Assembly (NCBI RefSeq): GCF_001570485.1
Contig: NZ_BCTA01000023.1
Span: 62,001 to 126,000 of the forward strand
Direction: 5' to 3'
Length of the DNA stretch: 64,000 nt
Origin: Mycolicibacterium novocastrense
Lineage (GTDB): Bacteria > Actinomycetota > Actinomycetes > Mycobacteriales > Mycobacteriaceae
Both the position numbers and the translations under genes were made by a program. A model generated the notes under the pieces. The model saw only the letters and a program-made list of their open reading frames with translations. It was not told the DNA's origin and did no database searches. Positions 44,964 through 53,796 of the stretch are shown here, one piece after another (within the stretch, counting starts at the first letter, position 1; every line of letters starts with the position of its first letter).

Positions 44964-45430
44964 GGCTGTACTTCTTGGTCGTACGGGTTCGTGCGCCGGA
45001 TGCGTCGACTTCGGGCGAGACGTGATCGCGTAGCGGTGCGACGTCGTGTCGGGCCGTGCTCGTGCTCGGCGCGACACGACGAAGACGGTCGCGCTGAACG
45101 TTGCTGCGGCGAATCGTGGCGCCAGTCTTAGCCGGCGCATCATTTGTCTGTTCACTTGTGCTTGATTGCGGAAACTGTGACGAGCAGGCCGTTTCAGGTT
45201 CCTCTGAGGTAAACGGTACGGAGATAGCCTGGCCGAGGAATCAGGGATTTCCCTATCATTAGTTTGCTGGAGGCCGACGATATGGGAGTCGACGACAGTC
45301 GTACCTCATGCGCCACAGGCGTAACGCCGGCTCGGACGAACCCGCCTGGATCGTGACGACGCTCAGGTGTGCGCGGCAACGCCCGGGTGTCGATCGGCGG
45401 GTCTGCAGTCGCCGTCGCAGCGGCGCGCGG
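44964..45430. other. Intergenic region (467 bp) with conserved motif copy B
   Basis: No gene supported. It contains the 54-bp motif at 45217-45270 shared with 11569-11622. The remainder is GC-rich with no coding bias, and no rho-independent terminator with a U-tract was found. Confidence 0.5.
45217..45270. repeat. Conserved intergenic motif, copy B
   Basis: Gapless partner of 11569-11622. The core GGAATCAGGGATTTCCCTAT contains AGGGA-TT-TCCCT dyad symmetry, followed by a shared TTTGCTGG. Reading frames through this copy are broken by a stop, so conservation is not protein-driven. It lies about 250-300 bp upstream of the minus-strand DUF732 gene. Confidence 0.6.
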
Positions 45431-46135
45431 TCAGCGGAGGCCGGACTCGATGTCTGCGACTGCTTCTGATGCCTCGGGCCCGCAGATGGTGCGGAGGTCG
45501 ACCGCTCCGGCGGCGAGGAGGGCATCGACGCGGTTCTTGAGATCACCGTCGACGACGTGCGCGTAGAGGTTCGCACCTGGACACGAGGTGTCGTGGCTGG
45601 CGTCGCGGTGCCCGGCGAGCGTGTCGGTCGGGATGTCGAATCGCTGTGCTCCCCAGGCGAAGGCGAGCGCAGCGCCGTGGAGCTGCTCCTCGGTGATCTC
45701 CTCCTTGTCGAAGTCGCCTTCGCAGACGACCAGGAAGTGACCGGTCGGGTCGTAGTTCGTGGCGGTGTCGCCGACGAGTTCGGGCTTTCGCAGTTCGTAG
45801 ATGTTGCCGTTGCGGTCGACGCTGAGGTGATAGGCGATGTCGATCCAGCCCTGGGTGTCCTGGTGATAGTGCTGATGCTGGCGCAGGCGTGCCGGCGCGT
45901 TGGCGTTGTCGCCGAGGGTGACCGCGGTGTGGTGGATCGTCATGCGGACGGGGGTGTGTTCCGTGCCGCCGGCGTGGGGCGGCTGGGCGCCCCAGGCGGT
46001 GCGGCACAAGATGTTTGGGGCGTTCGGCGGAGCCGCCGTTGCGAAGGGTGGCGGTACGACGGTGGCAGCGGCTGCCAGGCCGGACAGTTGCAGGAGTCGT
46101 CGGCGGCTGAGTGCGAAGCGGTCGTCGGCGAGCAC
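45431..46135 (-). CDS. Peptidoglycan recognition protein / amidase, Tat-exported (PGRP 2)
   Basis: A 234-residue paralogue of the PGRP at 30259-31110, with the same motifs: MTIHHTAVTLGDN, YHQDTQGWIDIAYHLSVDRN, GHFLVVCEGDFD and GHRDASHDTSCPG. The N-terminus has a Tat signal (LSRRRLLQLSGLAAAA) cut near ATAAP and no lipobox Cys, so this copy is probably released, whereas PGRP 1 is probably lipid-anchored. The GTG start is at 46135, 1 base after the DUF3592 stop, so the two are an operon. Confidence 0.92.
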   Translation of the reverse strand: MLADDRFALSRRRLLQLSGLAAAATVVPPPFATAAPPNAPNILCRTAWGAQPPHAGGTEHTPVRMTIHHTAVTLGDNANAPARLRQHQHYHQDTQGWIDIAYHLSVDRNGNIYELRKPELVGDTATNYDPTGHFLVVCEGDFDKEEITEEQLHGAALAFAWGAQRFDIPTDTLAGHRDASHDTSCPGANLYAHVVDGDLKNRVDALLAAGAVDLRTICGPEASEAVADIESGLR

Positions 46136-46136
46136 G

Positions 46137-46598
46137 TCAGCCCATCAACGAGATGACAGCGGCGATCAGCACAGCGACGCCGAGTGCCGTCATCACCAAT
46201 GACGAAGGGGCACTTCGGCGTAGCGCCGAGTTCATCGGGTTCTTCGGGTCAACCCAGACGTCGACGGTTTGGCCGGGTGCGTATCGAGAGGCTTGTGCGG
46301 AGGCGATACCGCCCAAGCCCATGCCGAATCCGAGGGGTGTGCCGAACGCGGCGCGCTGCCCGACGAAGGTCTGGCCGTTGACTTGGTATTGGTAGGCGAC
46401 AACGGAGCGCTGCACGTTGGCGCCCATGCGTCCGGCTCCGGCTTGGGTCTGGTAGCCGGCGACACCCGAGCCCAGCATGGTTCCCGGGACGCGCTGCCAG
46501 CCGAGGGCGCCGAGCAGCTGCAGCACGCCGGGCAGCCCGCGAAACAGCAGGAAGATCCCGATGATCAACAGGCCGATCTCGGTGACGTAGTTGGCCAC
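46137..46598 (-). CDS. DUF3592 membrane protein
   Basis: A 153-residue protein with an N-terminal membrane helix (LLIIGIFLLFRGLPGVLQLLG), an external DUF3592 beta domain (QRSVVAYQYQVNGQTFVGQR, then YAPGQTVDVWVDPKNPMNS) and a C-terminal helix (SSLVMTALGVAVLIAAVISLM). Function unknown. First gene of a two-gene unit with PGRP 2. Confidence 0.85.
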   Translation of the reverse strand: MANYVTEIGLLIIGIFLLFRGLPGVLQLLGALGWQRVPGTMLGSGVAGYQTQAGAGRMGANVQRSVVAYQYQVNGQTFVGQRAAFGTPLGFGMGLGGIASAQASRYAPGQTVDVWVDPKNPMNSALRRSAPSSLVMTALGVAVLIAAVISLMG

Positions 46599-46891
46599 CG
46601 CCGGAGCCTAACGCGCTGATCAGCGACGTGCGGTCGTTCAGTTGAGCCGAAGGGAAAAGCGCGGCTCTCGATGTCGTCCGGACGGCAGTTCGGGCTGCGT
46701 CACATTGCCGTGCGGTACATGATCTGGACCACGAGCAAACTGTCGCCGGGCTTTGCTCTAGTCCGCAATGCTTACCCCTAAAGCGTCTGTGACGTTTGCT
46801 TTCGGCGACACCAGGGGCGGCGCCTTCGATTGCTGAAAGACTCGTGAGCGATTGGTCAGCGTATAGGGGTGGTGGGTATCGTCCGCCGTCG

Positions 46892-47512
46892 ATGGGACGA
46901 CATTCATTCGCCAAGATGCGGCGGCGGCGTCCGCGCTTGGCGGTGGTCGCAGGCGTGATTACTGCCGCCACATTATTTGTGGTCGGCGCAGACAGTTATC
47001 CGCACGTCCGTGATGCGGTTGCGTGCTGCGACGTCGCCGCGGCGCCACAACCACCGCCACCGGCGGTGAACCTGATGGCAGCACAACCGCCCGCCCCGAG
47101 TCTCCCGCCCGTGCTGCCACAGGGCAGGGCGCCGGAAACTGGACTGCAGGTCGACACGATCTTGGCGGCGCGTGCGGTCAGCGCGGAGTTCCCCGAGATC
47201 CTCACCATCGGCGGCGTGCGCTCCGATTCTTTGAAATGGCATCCGCACGGGTTGGCGATCGACGTGATGATCCCGAATGCTCGCTCGGCGGCGGGGATCG
47301 AGCTCGGAGATAAGGTCCTGGCCTACGTCATGGCGAACGCGGAACGCTTCGGCCTCGAGCACGCCATCTGGCGGCAGACCATCTACCGTCCCAACGGCTC
47401 GAAGAACGTCATGTCGGACCGTGGCTCAGACACCGCCAACCACTACGACCATGTGCACATCGCCACGGCCGGCGGCGGATATCCGCAAGAGGGCCAGGTC
47501 TACCTCCGCTGA
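46892..47512 (+). CDS. Exported cell-wall-hydrolase-like protein (M15/ARB_07466-like)
   Basis: A 206-residue protein. An N-terminal membrane segment or uncleaved signal (residues about 13-32) precedes a Pro/Ala linker and a C-terminal domain with WHPHGLAIDVMIPN and NHYDHVHIA, a His/Asp plus HxH arrangement like zinc-dependent LAS-type (M15) peptidases. It belongs to a mycobacterial group usually labelled hypothetical or glycoside-hydrolase-like. The ATG at 46892 is preferred; the frame extends to 46796, but those residues do not resemble a signal. Confidence 0.7.
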   Translation: MGRHSFAKMRRRRPRLAVVAGVITAATLFVVGADSYPHVRDAVACCDVAAAPQPPPPAVNLMAAQPPAPSLPPVLPQGRAPETGLQVDTILAARAVSAEFPEILTIGGVRSDSLKWHPHGLAIDVMIPNARSAAGIELGDKVLAYVMANAERFGLEHAIWRQTIYRPNGSKNVMSDRGSDTANHYDHVHIATAGGGYPQEGQVYLR

Positions 47513-47777
47513 ACGCACTGTGGTTGAAGTCATCAATCGCCCAGCGCGTCAGCATCTTTCGTGTGGAGTGGCGAATCGGCGCTCTCGTGACACCGGTGTC
47601 GTTCGCGGAGGCGTCAGACGAGCGACCTTGTCGCTTCGCGCGAACAGAGATGGGCGTGTTGGGTTCTCGTTGTGCCCCAACCTCTCTGCGACCAGATAAT
47701 CGTTGTGCCTGGCGTCCGCATTGGTGATCTGCGGGTCTCGGGGTAGATGGGCGGAACGCGAACGTACGCTGAAGTGT

Positions 47778-48332
47778 GTGAGCGAGCAGGATCGCATCCG
47801 CTGGGAAGAGCGATACCGGAACCGTACGACGCCGGGCGTATCCGCAGCGGATATTCCTGCGGTGGTCGCTCCCTTCGAGGCCGAGTTCCCCGCTCGGGGT
47901 CGGGCACTGGATCTGGCATGCGGTCAGGGGGTCGCCAGTGTGTGGCTTGCCCGCCGTGGGCTCGATGTCCTGGGTCTCGACATCTCGGCGACAGCCATCG
48001 ATCAGGCACGGGAACTGGCGGTGCAGGCCGGCGTGGGGGAGCGGTGTCAGTTCGATGTTGTCGATCTCGACGATGGCCTGCCGGCGGGCCCGGCTATCGA
48101 CGTCGTCATGTGTCACCGGTTCCGCGATAGTCGGCTCGATCAGTCCATCGTCGATCGGTTGGCACCCGGTGGGCTGCTGGCGATTTCAGCGCTGAGCGTG
48201 GTCGGTGCGGGCGCAGGGCGCTTCAGGGTACAGCCGGGCGAGTTGACTGCAGCGTTCGCTCAGCTCGAGGTCATCGCCGCGGGGGAAGGCGACGGCGAAG
48301 CGTGGCTGCTGGCAAGGAAACCGGCACGATAG
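47778..48332 (+). CDS. Class I SAM-dependent methyltransferase
   Basis: A 184-residue Rossmann methyltransferase, probably on small molecules. Motif I is LDLACGQGVASVWLARRG and the acidic loop is LGLDISATAIDQAR. The GTG start (MSEQDRIRWEERY) is chosen because this N-terminus is standard for the tellurite-resistance/thiopurine-like small methyltransferase group. It is monocistronic, the last core-like gene before the accessory island. Confidence 0.85.
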   Translation: MSEQDRIRWEERYRNRTTPGVSAADIPAVVAPFEAEFPARGRALDLACGQGVASVWLARRGLDVLGLDISATAIDQARELAVQAGVGERCQFDVVDLDDGLPAGPAIDVVMCHRFRDSRLDQSIVDRLAPGGLLAISALSVVGAGAGRFRVQPGELTAAFAQLEVIAAGEGDGEAWLLARKPAR

Positions 48333-48757
48333 CGGTACGGTTCGTCCGGTCTGTCTCACGCGGAGTGACCCGGGCATCGACTAGATGCAGGTTGGCGTGA
48401 GCCATACAGGTCAGTCGTCGGCGAAGTGTCGCGGAGCGGTCTGGAGGGCCGGCTGATCGGCTTCTCGCGCGACGTAGGGGAGGCGCCGCTAGACGTCCGA
48501 TCTGCGACGAAATCGGCGAAGGAGTGGGGGTCGATAACGCCTCCAGGGAGAGCGCGACAACGATTGCATTTCCGTCGATTCGGTCCCAGATAGAAAGCCG
48601 GCAGAGTCGGCGGGTTTGCAACTGCAGCGCTGCAATGTCTTTGACCGATCGAAGTGCGCGCACTGCTTCCATCGAGGCGAGCCAATCCTGTCCAGGACAC
48701 GGGACGCGGCACGCCGATGTGCGGAATACGTGCTGAAGGCTGAGGTGGTGGGTGGTC
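48333..48757. other. Gene-poor junction left of the IS21 element
   Basis: No complete gene. On the minus strand a frame of about 150 codons is open to 48271, and across the insertion site it joins an in-frame ATG at about 51435 when the IS and one target duplication are removed. Its C-terminal half is Arg-rich and overlaps the methyltransferase end antisense, so it may not be a gene. It marks the transition to lower-GC DNA. Confidence 0.35.
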
Positions 48758-48762
48758 CTGAC
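48758..48762. repeat. IS21 target site duplication, left
   Basis: CTGAC immediately before the element end TGTCGC. The same five bases follow the right end at 51406-51410. Confidence 0.85.
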
Positions 48763-48823
48763 TGTCGCTTGCCAGGGTGATGGGACCACCTGATTGCCAG
48801 GGGGATGGGACCACCGTGGCGCG

Positions 48824-49621
48824 TTACTGAGGATGCTCGTCGGCGGGGTCTGGGTCAAGCTGGGGCCGGGTCCGTTGGCGGTAGGACGGTCCTTCGATGA
48901 CCAGGGTGTGCGCGGCGGAGGTCAGCCGGTCGATGGCTGATTGAGCCAGCAGGGTGTCGGCGGTCATGGTCAGCCATTCAGCGGGCTCGCGGTTCGACGT
49001 CACGATCGTGGTCTTGGCGCGATGGCGCTCGACGACGATCTCGTAGAAGTCGCTGGTTTCGGTGGCATCGAGCGGGCGTAGCGCGAAGTCGTCGATGATC
49101 AGGACGTCCACGGCGGCCAGGCGGCGGATCTCGGCGTCGACGGTGTGGTCGAGGCGGGCGGCGCGCAGCCGGGTGAACAGTTTGTCGGCCCGGCCGAACA
49201 CGACGGTGTGTCTGCGTCGAATGGCCATGTGTCCCAATGCTGTTGCCAGATGCGTCTTGCCAACACCAACGGGCCCGAGGACGATCGCGGACTGGCCGGC
49301 GTCGAGGAACCGCAGTGAGGTCAGATCCCCCAGCAGGGTGCGGTCATAGCGCAGGTCCTCGTGTGCGGTCCAGGTATCAAACCGCATGGTGGGGTCGAGT
49401 CCGGCTTTGGTCGCCCGCAACGCCGCGGAGCGGGATTCGCGTCGGGAGACCTCGTCGGCCAGCAGCGTTTCCAGGAACCCGATGTGACTGAGTTTGTGTT
49501 GGCGGGCCAGAGCGGCGCGTTCGGGCAGGGTGTCGGCCATCGCGCCGAGTTTGAGGGTCTTGAGCAGTCGGAGCAGGTCAGCGCCGATCGGGTCGGTGGC
49601 GCCACGGGCGGTGGTGGTCAT
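48824..49621 (-). CDS. istB: IS21 helper ATPase IstB
   Basis: A 265-residue AAA+ ATPase. Walker A is GPVGVGKTHLA and Walker B is VLIIDDFAL, followed by the sensor TSNRE. IstB selects and remodels target DNA for IstA. Full length for the family (about 260). Its ATG follows the istA stop by 1 base (TGACATG), giving the usual coupling. Confidence 0.96.
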   Translation of the reverse strand: MTTTARGATDPIGADLLRLLKTLKLGAMADTLPERAALARQHKLSHIGFLETLLADEVSRRESRSAALRATKAGLDPTMRFDTWTAHEDLRYDRTLLGDLTSLRFLDAGQSAIVLGPVGVGKTHLATALGHMAIRRRHTVVFGRADKLFTRLRAARLDHTVDAEIRRLAAVDVLIIDDFALRPLDATETSDFYEIVVERHRAKTTIVTSNREPAEWLTMTADTLLAQSAIDRLTSAAHTLVIEGPSYRQRTRPQLDPDPADEHPQ

Positions 49622-49622
49622 G

Positions 49623-51245
49623 TCAGCGGTTCTCCTCGGCGACGGTGGTCGTGATGATGGTCAATGGTGTTGGGGTGGAGCCGAATTCGGATGGATCGCG
49701 GGCGAAGCGGGTGGCGGTGTGGCCGACGGCCTTCGGCAGCGCGGGTGTGCTGGTCTCGGTGGCACGCTCGAGCATGGAGGCGATCTTGTTCACCGAGACG
49801 ACATCAAGATCCAGCGACAGTGCGCAGGCCTGTTCGACCCGGTCGGCGCCGTAGCGGCGCACCAGGCCCAGCAGCCGGTAGACGGTGCGCATCTTCGTCC
49901 AGGGCAGCCGGTCATCGAGGATGCGTTCGGCGTAGATCCCGACGTTGGGGCCGTGCGCGGCGCAGGTGGCGATCAATGTCGTCACATCGCGCAGCGCGTA
50001 GCCGGTCTTGTGTTCGGGCAGATCAGCGGGGTCGGTGCTGCGCCCACCGGCCGGCTGGCGAGGATGGACCTTGACCAGCACGCCGCGGCGATAGAACTTC
50101 ACCAACTCGGTGTCGGCCCGCACGTCCAGGTACTGACCGATCCAGCACTCGGGCAGCGAATACAGCGCCTTGGCGACCTCGGCGTGGAAATCGCGGTGCA
50201 CCTTGACCGTCTTGAACACCGGCACGTCATAAACCCCTGGCACCGGCAACAGCCGGGACTGTTCCCCGGCGGTGAACACCTCCAGCGGACGAGCGCAGAT
50301 GGTGCCGTGTGTGCGGGTGCCCGCGGTGTCACGACACCACACCGTCGCCGCCTGCTGCGCATGGGCCAGGCTGGTGAATGTTTCACCGTCCCAGAAGTTT
50401 CGGCGCACGTACTGCACGGCGCGTTCCACTCGCGGCTTGTCCTTCGGCGAGGCCACCCGCGCCGGGTCGGTCAGGAACCCGACATGCCCGGCGTAGTCCA
50501 GCCAGCCCTGGCTGAACTGCGGGTTGACCGCATCGGCGGCGGCGATCACCGGTTTGAGGTTGTCGGGGATCAGCACGGCGAACACGCCGCCGAAGAACTC
50601 CCAGGCCGCCTCGCAGCCGGCGATCACCGCGGCCAGAGTCTGCGAGTAGGACAGCCACACAAACATGTGCCGGGAGTACACCGCGGTGAAGATCAGCGCA
50701 TGCACCTTGCGGCGGCGCCCATCATCGACGTCAGTGAGCATCCCCAGATAGCCGAAGTCGACCTGGCACTCCACCCCGGGATCACCATCAGCGACCCGCA
50801 CCGTGAGATCTTTGCGGCCGAAACCGCAACGCTGGCTGGCGAATCGGTGCAACGTCCGATACGGCACCACACAGCCCTGCCTTCCCAGCAGAGTGTGGAT
50901 CTTGGTCACTGTCAACGGCCGCTGCTCACCAGAGCCGGCCACCCACTTGGTGATCTGATCCTCGAACCCCAATAACTGCTCCCACGCCGCGCCGTGACCA
51001 TCGGGGCGAACCGGGCGCACCGCTTCGGCGACCATCCCGATCAGACCGTCGTCGATCGCGCCGGCGTCGTCGCCGCGGCGCAGACCGGCCGCGTGGGCGG
51101 CCTCGACGTAACGGCGCACCGTTTTGCGATCCACACCGCAATGCGCGGCGATCGTCCGGTACCCCGGCGCCGGTAACCCCGCCACGCCCAGCCACACCCG
51201 CAGAACTTCCCTGATCTCGTTCACACTGACCTCCCGAAAAGCCAT
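49623..51245 (-). CDS. istA: IS21 transposase IstA
   Basis: A 540-residue transposase from the ATG at 51245 (MAFREVSVNEIREVLR). It has an N-terminal helix-turn-helix (TIAAHCGVDRKTVRRYVEAA) and an rve integrase core with DDE residues in VECQVDFGYLGM, FGGVFAVLIPDNLK and DKPRVERAVQY. A C-terminal beta-barrel and tail follow. There is a GGAGG Shine-Dalgarno before the chosen ATG. No frameshift or stop, so it appears functional. Confidence 0.95.
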   Translation of the reverse strand: MAFREVSVNEIREVLRVWLGVAGLPAPGYRTIAAHCGVDRKTVRRYVEAAHAAGLRRGDDAGAIDDGLIGMVAEAVRPVRPDGHGAAWEQLLGFEDQITKWVAGSGEQRPLTVTKIHTLLGRQGCVVPYRTLHRFASQRCGFGRKDLTVRVADGDPGVECQVDFGYLGMLTDVDDGRRRKVHALIFTAVYSRHMFVWLSYSQTLAAVIAGCEAAWEFFGGVFAVLIPDNLKPVIAAADAVNPQFSQGWLDYAGHVGFLTDPARVASPKDKPRVERAVQYVRRNFWDGETFTSLAHAQQAATVWCRDTAGTRTHGTICARPLEVFTAGEQSRLLPVPGVYDVPVFKTVKVHRDFHAEVAKALYSLPECWIGQYLDVRADTELVKFYRRGVLVKVHPRQPAGGRSTDPADLPEHKTGYALRDVTTLIATCAAHGPNVGIYAERILDDRLPWTKMRTVYRLLGLVRRYGADRVEQACALSLDLDVVSVNKIASMLERATETSTPALPKAVGHTATRFARDPSEFGSTPTPLTIITTTVAEENR

Positions 51246-51405
51246 GCCGGCGACCTCCGTGACTTGAGCTGTCACGGCGATCGAACGAACAAATGAAAAG
51301 ACCACCGACGCGACGCGCCGGTGGTCCCATAACTGGCAATCCAGGTGGTCCCATCACCCTGGCAAAAATCAGGTCACACTGGTCCCATCCTCATGGCAGG
51401 CGACA

Positions 51406-51410
51406 CTGAC
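51406..51410. repeat. IS21 target site duplication, right
   Basis: CTGAC directly after the right element end GCGACA, identical to 48758-48762. Confidence 0.85.
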
Positions 51411-52045
51411 GGCGTTCTTAGTTGTCGCCATCGAGCACTGTGGATGAGATGATTGCGTTGGGACCTGGACAGATTGACGTGGAATTGCTGAAGTGGGGAC
51501 TGGCGCCAGTTGTTCACAGTGGCCTGATGTAGGCATAGTTCGCGCAGCAGTGTGAAGTCAAAACCATAGCGTCGACCCACGGACTGGCAGCTACGTCGGC
51601 GTTGAGTTCGAGATATGTGTAGCGGTAGATGCTGTGGCGGTAGGCGGCCTCGGCCAGAGGCTGATTCGGACGTGAGGGAGAATGCGGGCGCACTAAGAAA
51701 CCCTCGACTCAGCTAATTCGAAAATGCGTACTTATCGGCTAGCGTCCCGGTGCGTCGATTCCGCGCCTAGCGGGTCGGCTTAACCCCTTCAGTTCGGCAA
51801 TGTCACTACTCGTGCCACGAAGACACGAAGAAGCGAATCAACGAGTGCACGAGGACACCTCAGAAGCGTCACACACTGCACATGCGCGTATAGCCTCCTC
51901 TGTAAACCAGCAACACCGGCGGAATCTGGCACCGCTCGGACATTACCCCGTGCGTCGGCGTGATGGTATGCCCAACAAGGGCGAAAGAGGCCCCATCAGA
52001 TGGGCTTTTGAGCACATGAACGCGATTGCTGGCTAGACTCGGTAT
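51411..52045. other. Gene-poor region between IS21 and the defence genes (635 bp)
   Basis: No secure gene. A minus-strand frame from GTG 51693 to 51514 (59 codons, MRPHSPSRPNQPLAEAAYRH then SIYRYTYLELNADVAASPW) has coding-like third-position GC and may be a gene remnant. A plus-strand frame at 51800-52036 ends 10 bp before the next gene but has atypical codons and no Shine-Dalgarno. Composition is lower in GC than the left flank. Confidence 0.4.
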
Positions 52046-52729
52046 ATGGAGTTCGCAGTAGGCTTCGACGACTTAGCAAATTCTGATCTGATAATGGGCG
52101 CGATCTACAAGGGCGGCACGCAGGGCACAGTAGCTGATGATCCGATCGGAAAGCTCGTGCCAGTTGGAAACCAGGGGGGATTCCGATACAAGGGATCGCC
52201 GATCAAAGAATCCGTTCGAATCGCAGTTGTATACACCAGCGGCGCGGAGGAAGAGTGGCCGGACCACTTAGACGACAAGACTGGAATCCTCACGTACTAC
52301 GGCGACAATCGCAGCCCTGGACAAGACCTCCTTGGCACACGTCGTAAAGGGAATCTGCTACTCAAGAAGGTGTTTGCCGCGATCGCTGCGACGCCTGCTG
52401 ACCGTGCCAATGTCCCGCCGTTCCTTTTCCTCGAGAAGGTTGGCACCGGGCGAGATGTCCGTTTCCGCGGGCTGCTCGCACCGGGCGCCACGAATCATTC
52501 TGCTGATGAAGCCCTGAAGGCGGTTTGGAAGGAATCGGCCGACGGGCCATACGAGAATTACGAGTCGCTATTCACGGTCTTGAATGCCGATCCTGTGAGA
52601 AGAGTATGGATCGACGCCGTCGTTGAGGGCGTCCCGCCGATTGAAGCGCCCAATTGCCCCACGGCTTGGCGCTCATGGGTGGAGGGGCTGGAGTACGACG
52701 TGCTCCCAAAATACGCCGTAGGCAGCTAG
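52046..52729 (+). CDS. Stand-alone AspBHI N-terminal-like (SRA/B3-type methylcytosine-reader) domain protein
   Basis: A 227-residue protein matching the N-terminal domain of AspBHI-type modification-dependent restriction enzymes. Signatures are DLIMGAIYKGGTQGTVADDP, VPVGNQGGFRYKGSP, VVYTSGAEEEWPD, TGILTYYGDNRSPG and RRKGNLLLKKVF. In AspBHI this domain binds 5-methylcytosine DNA and is joined to a C-terminal PD-(D/E)XK nuclease. Here the protein ends right after the domain and has no nuclease. No frameshifted remnant follows: its stop is 30 bp from the convergent nuclease gene. It could be a reader working with the neighbouring nuclease or methyltransferase system, or a decayed enzyme. Confidence 0.75.
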   Translation: MEFAVGFDDLANSDLIMGAIYKGGTQGTVADDPIGKLVPVGNQGGFRYKGSPIKESVRIAVVYTSGAEEEWPDHLDDKTGILTYYGDNRSPGQDLLGTRRKGNLLLKKVFAAIAATPADRANVPPFLFLEKVGTGRDVRFRGLLAPGATNHSADEALKAVWKESADGPYENYESLFTVLNADPVRRVWIDAVVEGVPPIEAPNCPTAWRSWVEGLEYDVLPKYAVGS

Positions 52730-52758
52730 ATTCGCTTTCGATTGGCTCGTACCAGTTG

Positions 52759-53796
52759 CTAATTGTCTATTGGCATAGTGCGGAAGTCGGATCGATCAGT
52801 GGCGTACCAAATCTCACGATCTTGGAGGTCGTGAAGTTTACGACGGCTTCTCCTCAGGCGCACTGCACGTGTCATCGTACCTATCAGTAGCCCTGATGCT
52901 GTCCCGGAAGGGACACCGGATATCCACGCTTTGCCCCGATTCGAGCGCAGAACAAGTGAGGACTTGCCGTTCGCTGCATACTCCACTCCTTCGAGGATAC
53001 CCTCGATGGCGTCTGGATCCTCCCATTCGTCAACGATGTTCCAGTGCGCGGTGCATTCGAAGCGGCGAGCGCAGTAGCGGCAGCCTCGCGTTGAGGGTAT
53101 CGCCGGACGATGTCCGGAGGCCCAGGCATCCCGCGTCGATTGCAATCTTGTCAACAGGGTATGCAGTTCGAGCTCCGTGACCGCAATCGTTCGTAAGCCA
53201 GTTCGGAGGCTGAAAATAGCAAGCGTGGCGGGCCAGCTGCGTCGGTTAGCGAAGACCAACATTGCGTACACCATCAATTGGGTAAGAATCGCCTCCGGAA
53301 GTGAACCGTCTGCCGCGTCGGCTCCAGACTTCAAATCGATTACGGTGGCACCATTGTCGCCCTCCAGTAGCAGGTCGACCTTCCCCCAGAGAAGATTGTC
53401 ATCGTCATACATCAATTTCTCCGCGGAAGCAGTTCCGTTGACGCCAACATAAGAGTCGATGGCCTCGGCTAGTAGTGGCTCTTGAACTCTCAGCCGGGAT
53501 TCGGTTGTACGGCCATCATCGAGCAGTTCCAGGGTTACACCGCCGTCCTCAGCCTCTTGCCTGTAGGTCTCCGCTAGTGAGGGATAAGATGCCGCGCGGC
53601 GCCAGCCACCCGTCTCAACCCATCGCTGGACCGCGAGATGCGCAAGCGATCCAGCATTGTTGGGCACAGACTCGTTCGGTACGGGTCGAGTGCCAAATGG
53701 TAAGCGTGACACCGCGGCTGGACAGGCGAGTAGTTTGGCTGCCGAGGTTGGTGATAACCACGCCTTACTGATGCCGCTGGTGGCCTGAATCGTCAT
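52759..53796 (-). CDS. Cas4/AddB-like PD-(D/E)XK nuclease with Fe-S cysteines
   Basis: A 345-residue RecB-family nuclease. The core motif is GKVDLLLEG...ATVIDLKSG, giving D141, D154 and K156, with an upstream His (H53 in GSLAHLAVQRW). One N-terminal Cys (C25 in LACPAAV) and three C-terminal Cys (C239, C242, C248 in CRYCARRFEC) match the [4Fe-4S] clasp of Cas4 and AddB nucleases. About 95 further residues have no recognised domain. Its ATG overlaps the druE stop (53793-53796), so it is translationally coupled as the fifth gene of the Druantia-like operon. Probably a DNA exonuclease or end-processing enzyme. Confidence 0.85.
   Translation of the reverse strand: MTIQATSGISKAWLSPTSAAKLLACPAAVSRLPFGTRPVPNESVPNNAGSLAHLAVQRWVETGGWRRAASYPSLAETYRQEAEDGGVTLELLDDGRTTESRLRVQEPLLAEAIDSYVGVNGTASAEKLMYDDDNLLWGKVDLLLEGDNGATVIDLKSGADAADGSLPEAILTQLMVYAMLVFANRRSWPATLAIFSLRTGLRTIAVTELELHTLLTRLQSTRDAWASGHRPAIPSTRGCRYCARRFECTAHWNIVDEWEDPDAIEGILEGVEYAANGKSSLVLRSNRGKAWISGVPSGTASGLLIGTMTRAVRLRRSRRKLHDLQDREIWYATDRSDFRTMPIDN

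Larger units (their letters stand above)
48763..51405 (-). mobile_element. Complete IS21-family insertion sequence (2643 bp)
   Basis: Element with istA-istB on the minus strand. The ends are TGTCGCTTGCCA (left) and its near-inverse TGGCAGGCGACA (right). It is flanked by 5-bp direct repeats CTGAC, so the insertion is intact and fairly recent. Internal multiple terminal repeats of about 22 bp are visible: TTGCCAGGGTGATGGGACCA at 48769 and (inverted) at 51344-51365, variants at 48794-48815, 51320-51339 and 51379-51400. This is the usual architecture of IS21 transposase binding sites. Confidence 0.95.

Noticed and set aside
48271..48858. Minus-strand frame of 195 codons crossing the left IS21 end.
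   Set aside because: Its start lies inside the IS and its end is antisense to the methyltransferase; at most a remnant of an interrupted gene.
51800..52036. Plus-strand frame of 78 codons just upstream of the AspBHI-like gene.
   Set aside because: No Shine-Dalgarno, atypical codon use and no recognisable pattern; kept only as a note in the intergenic entry.
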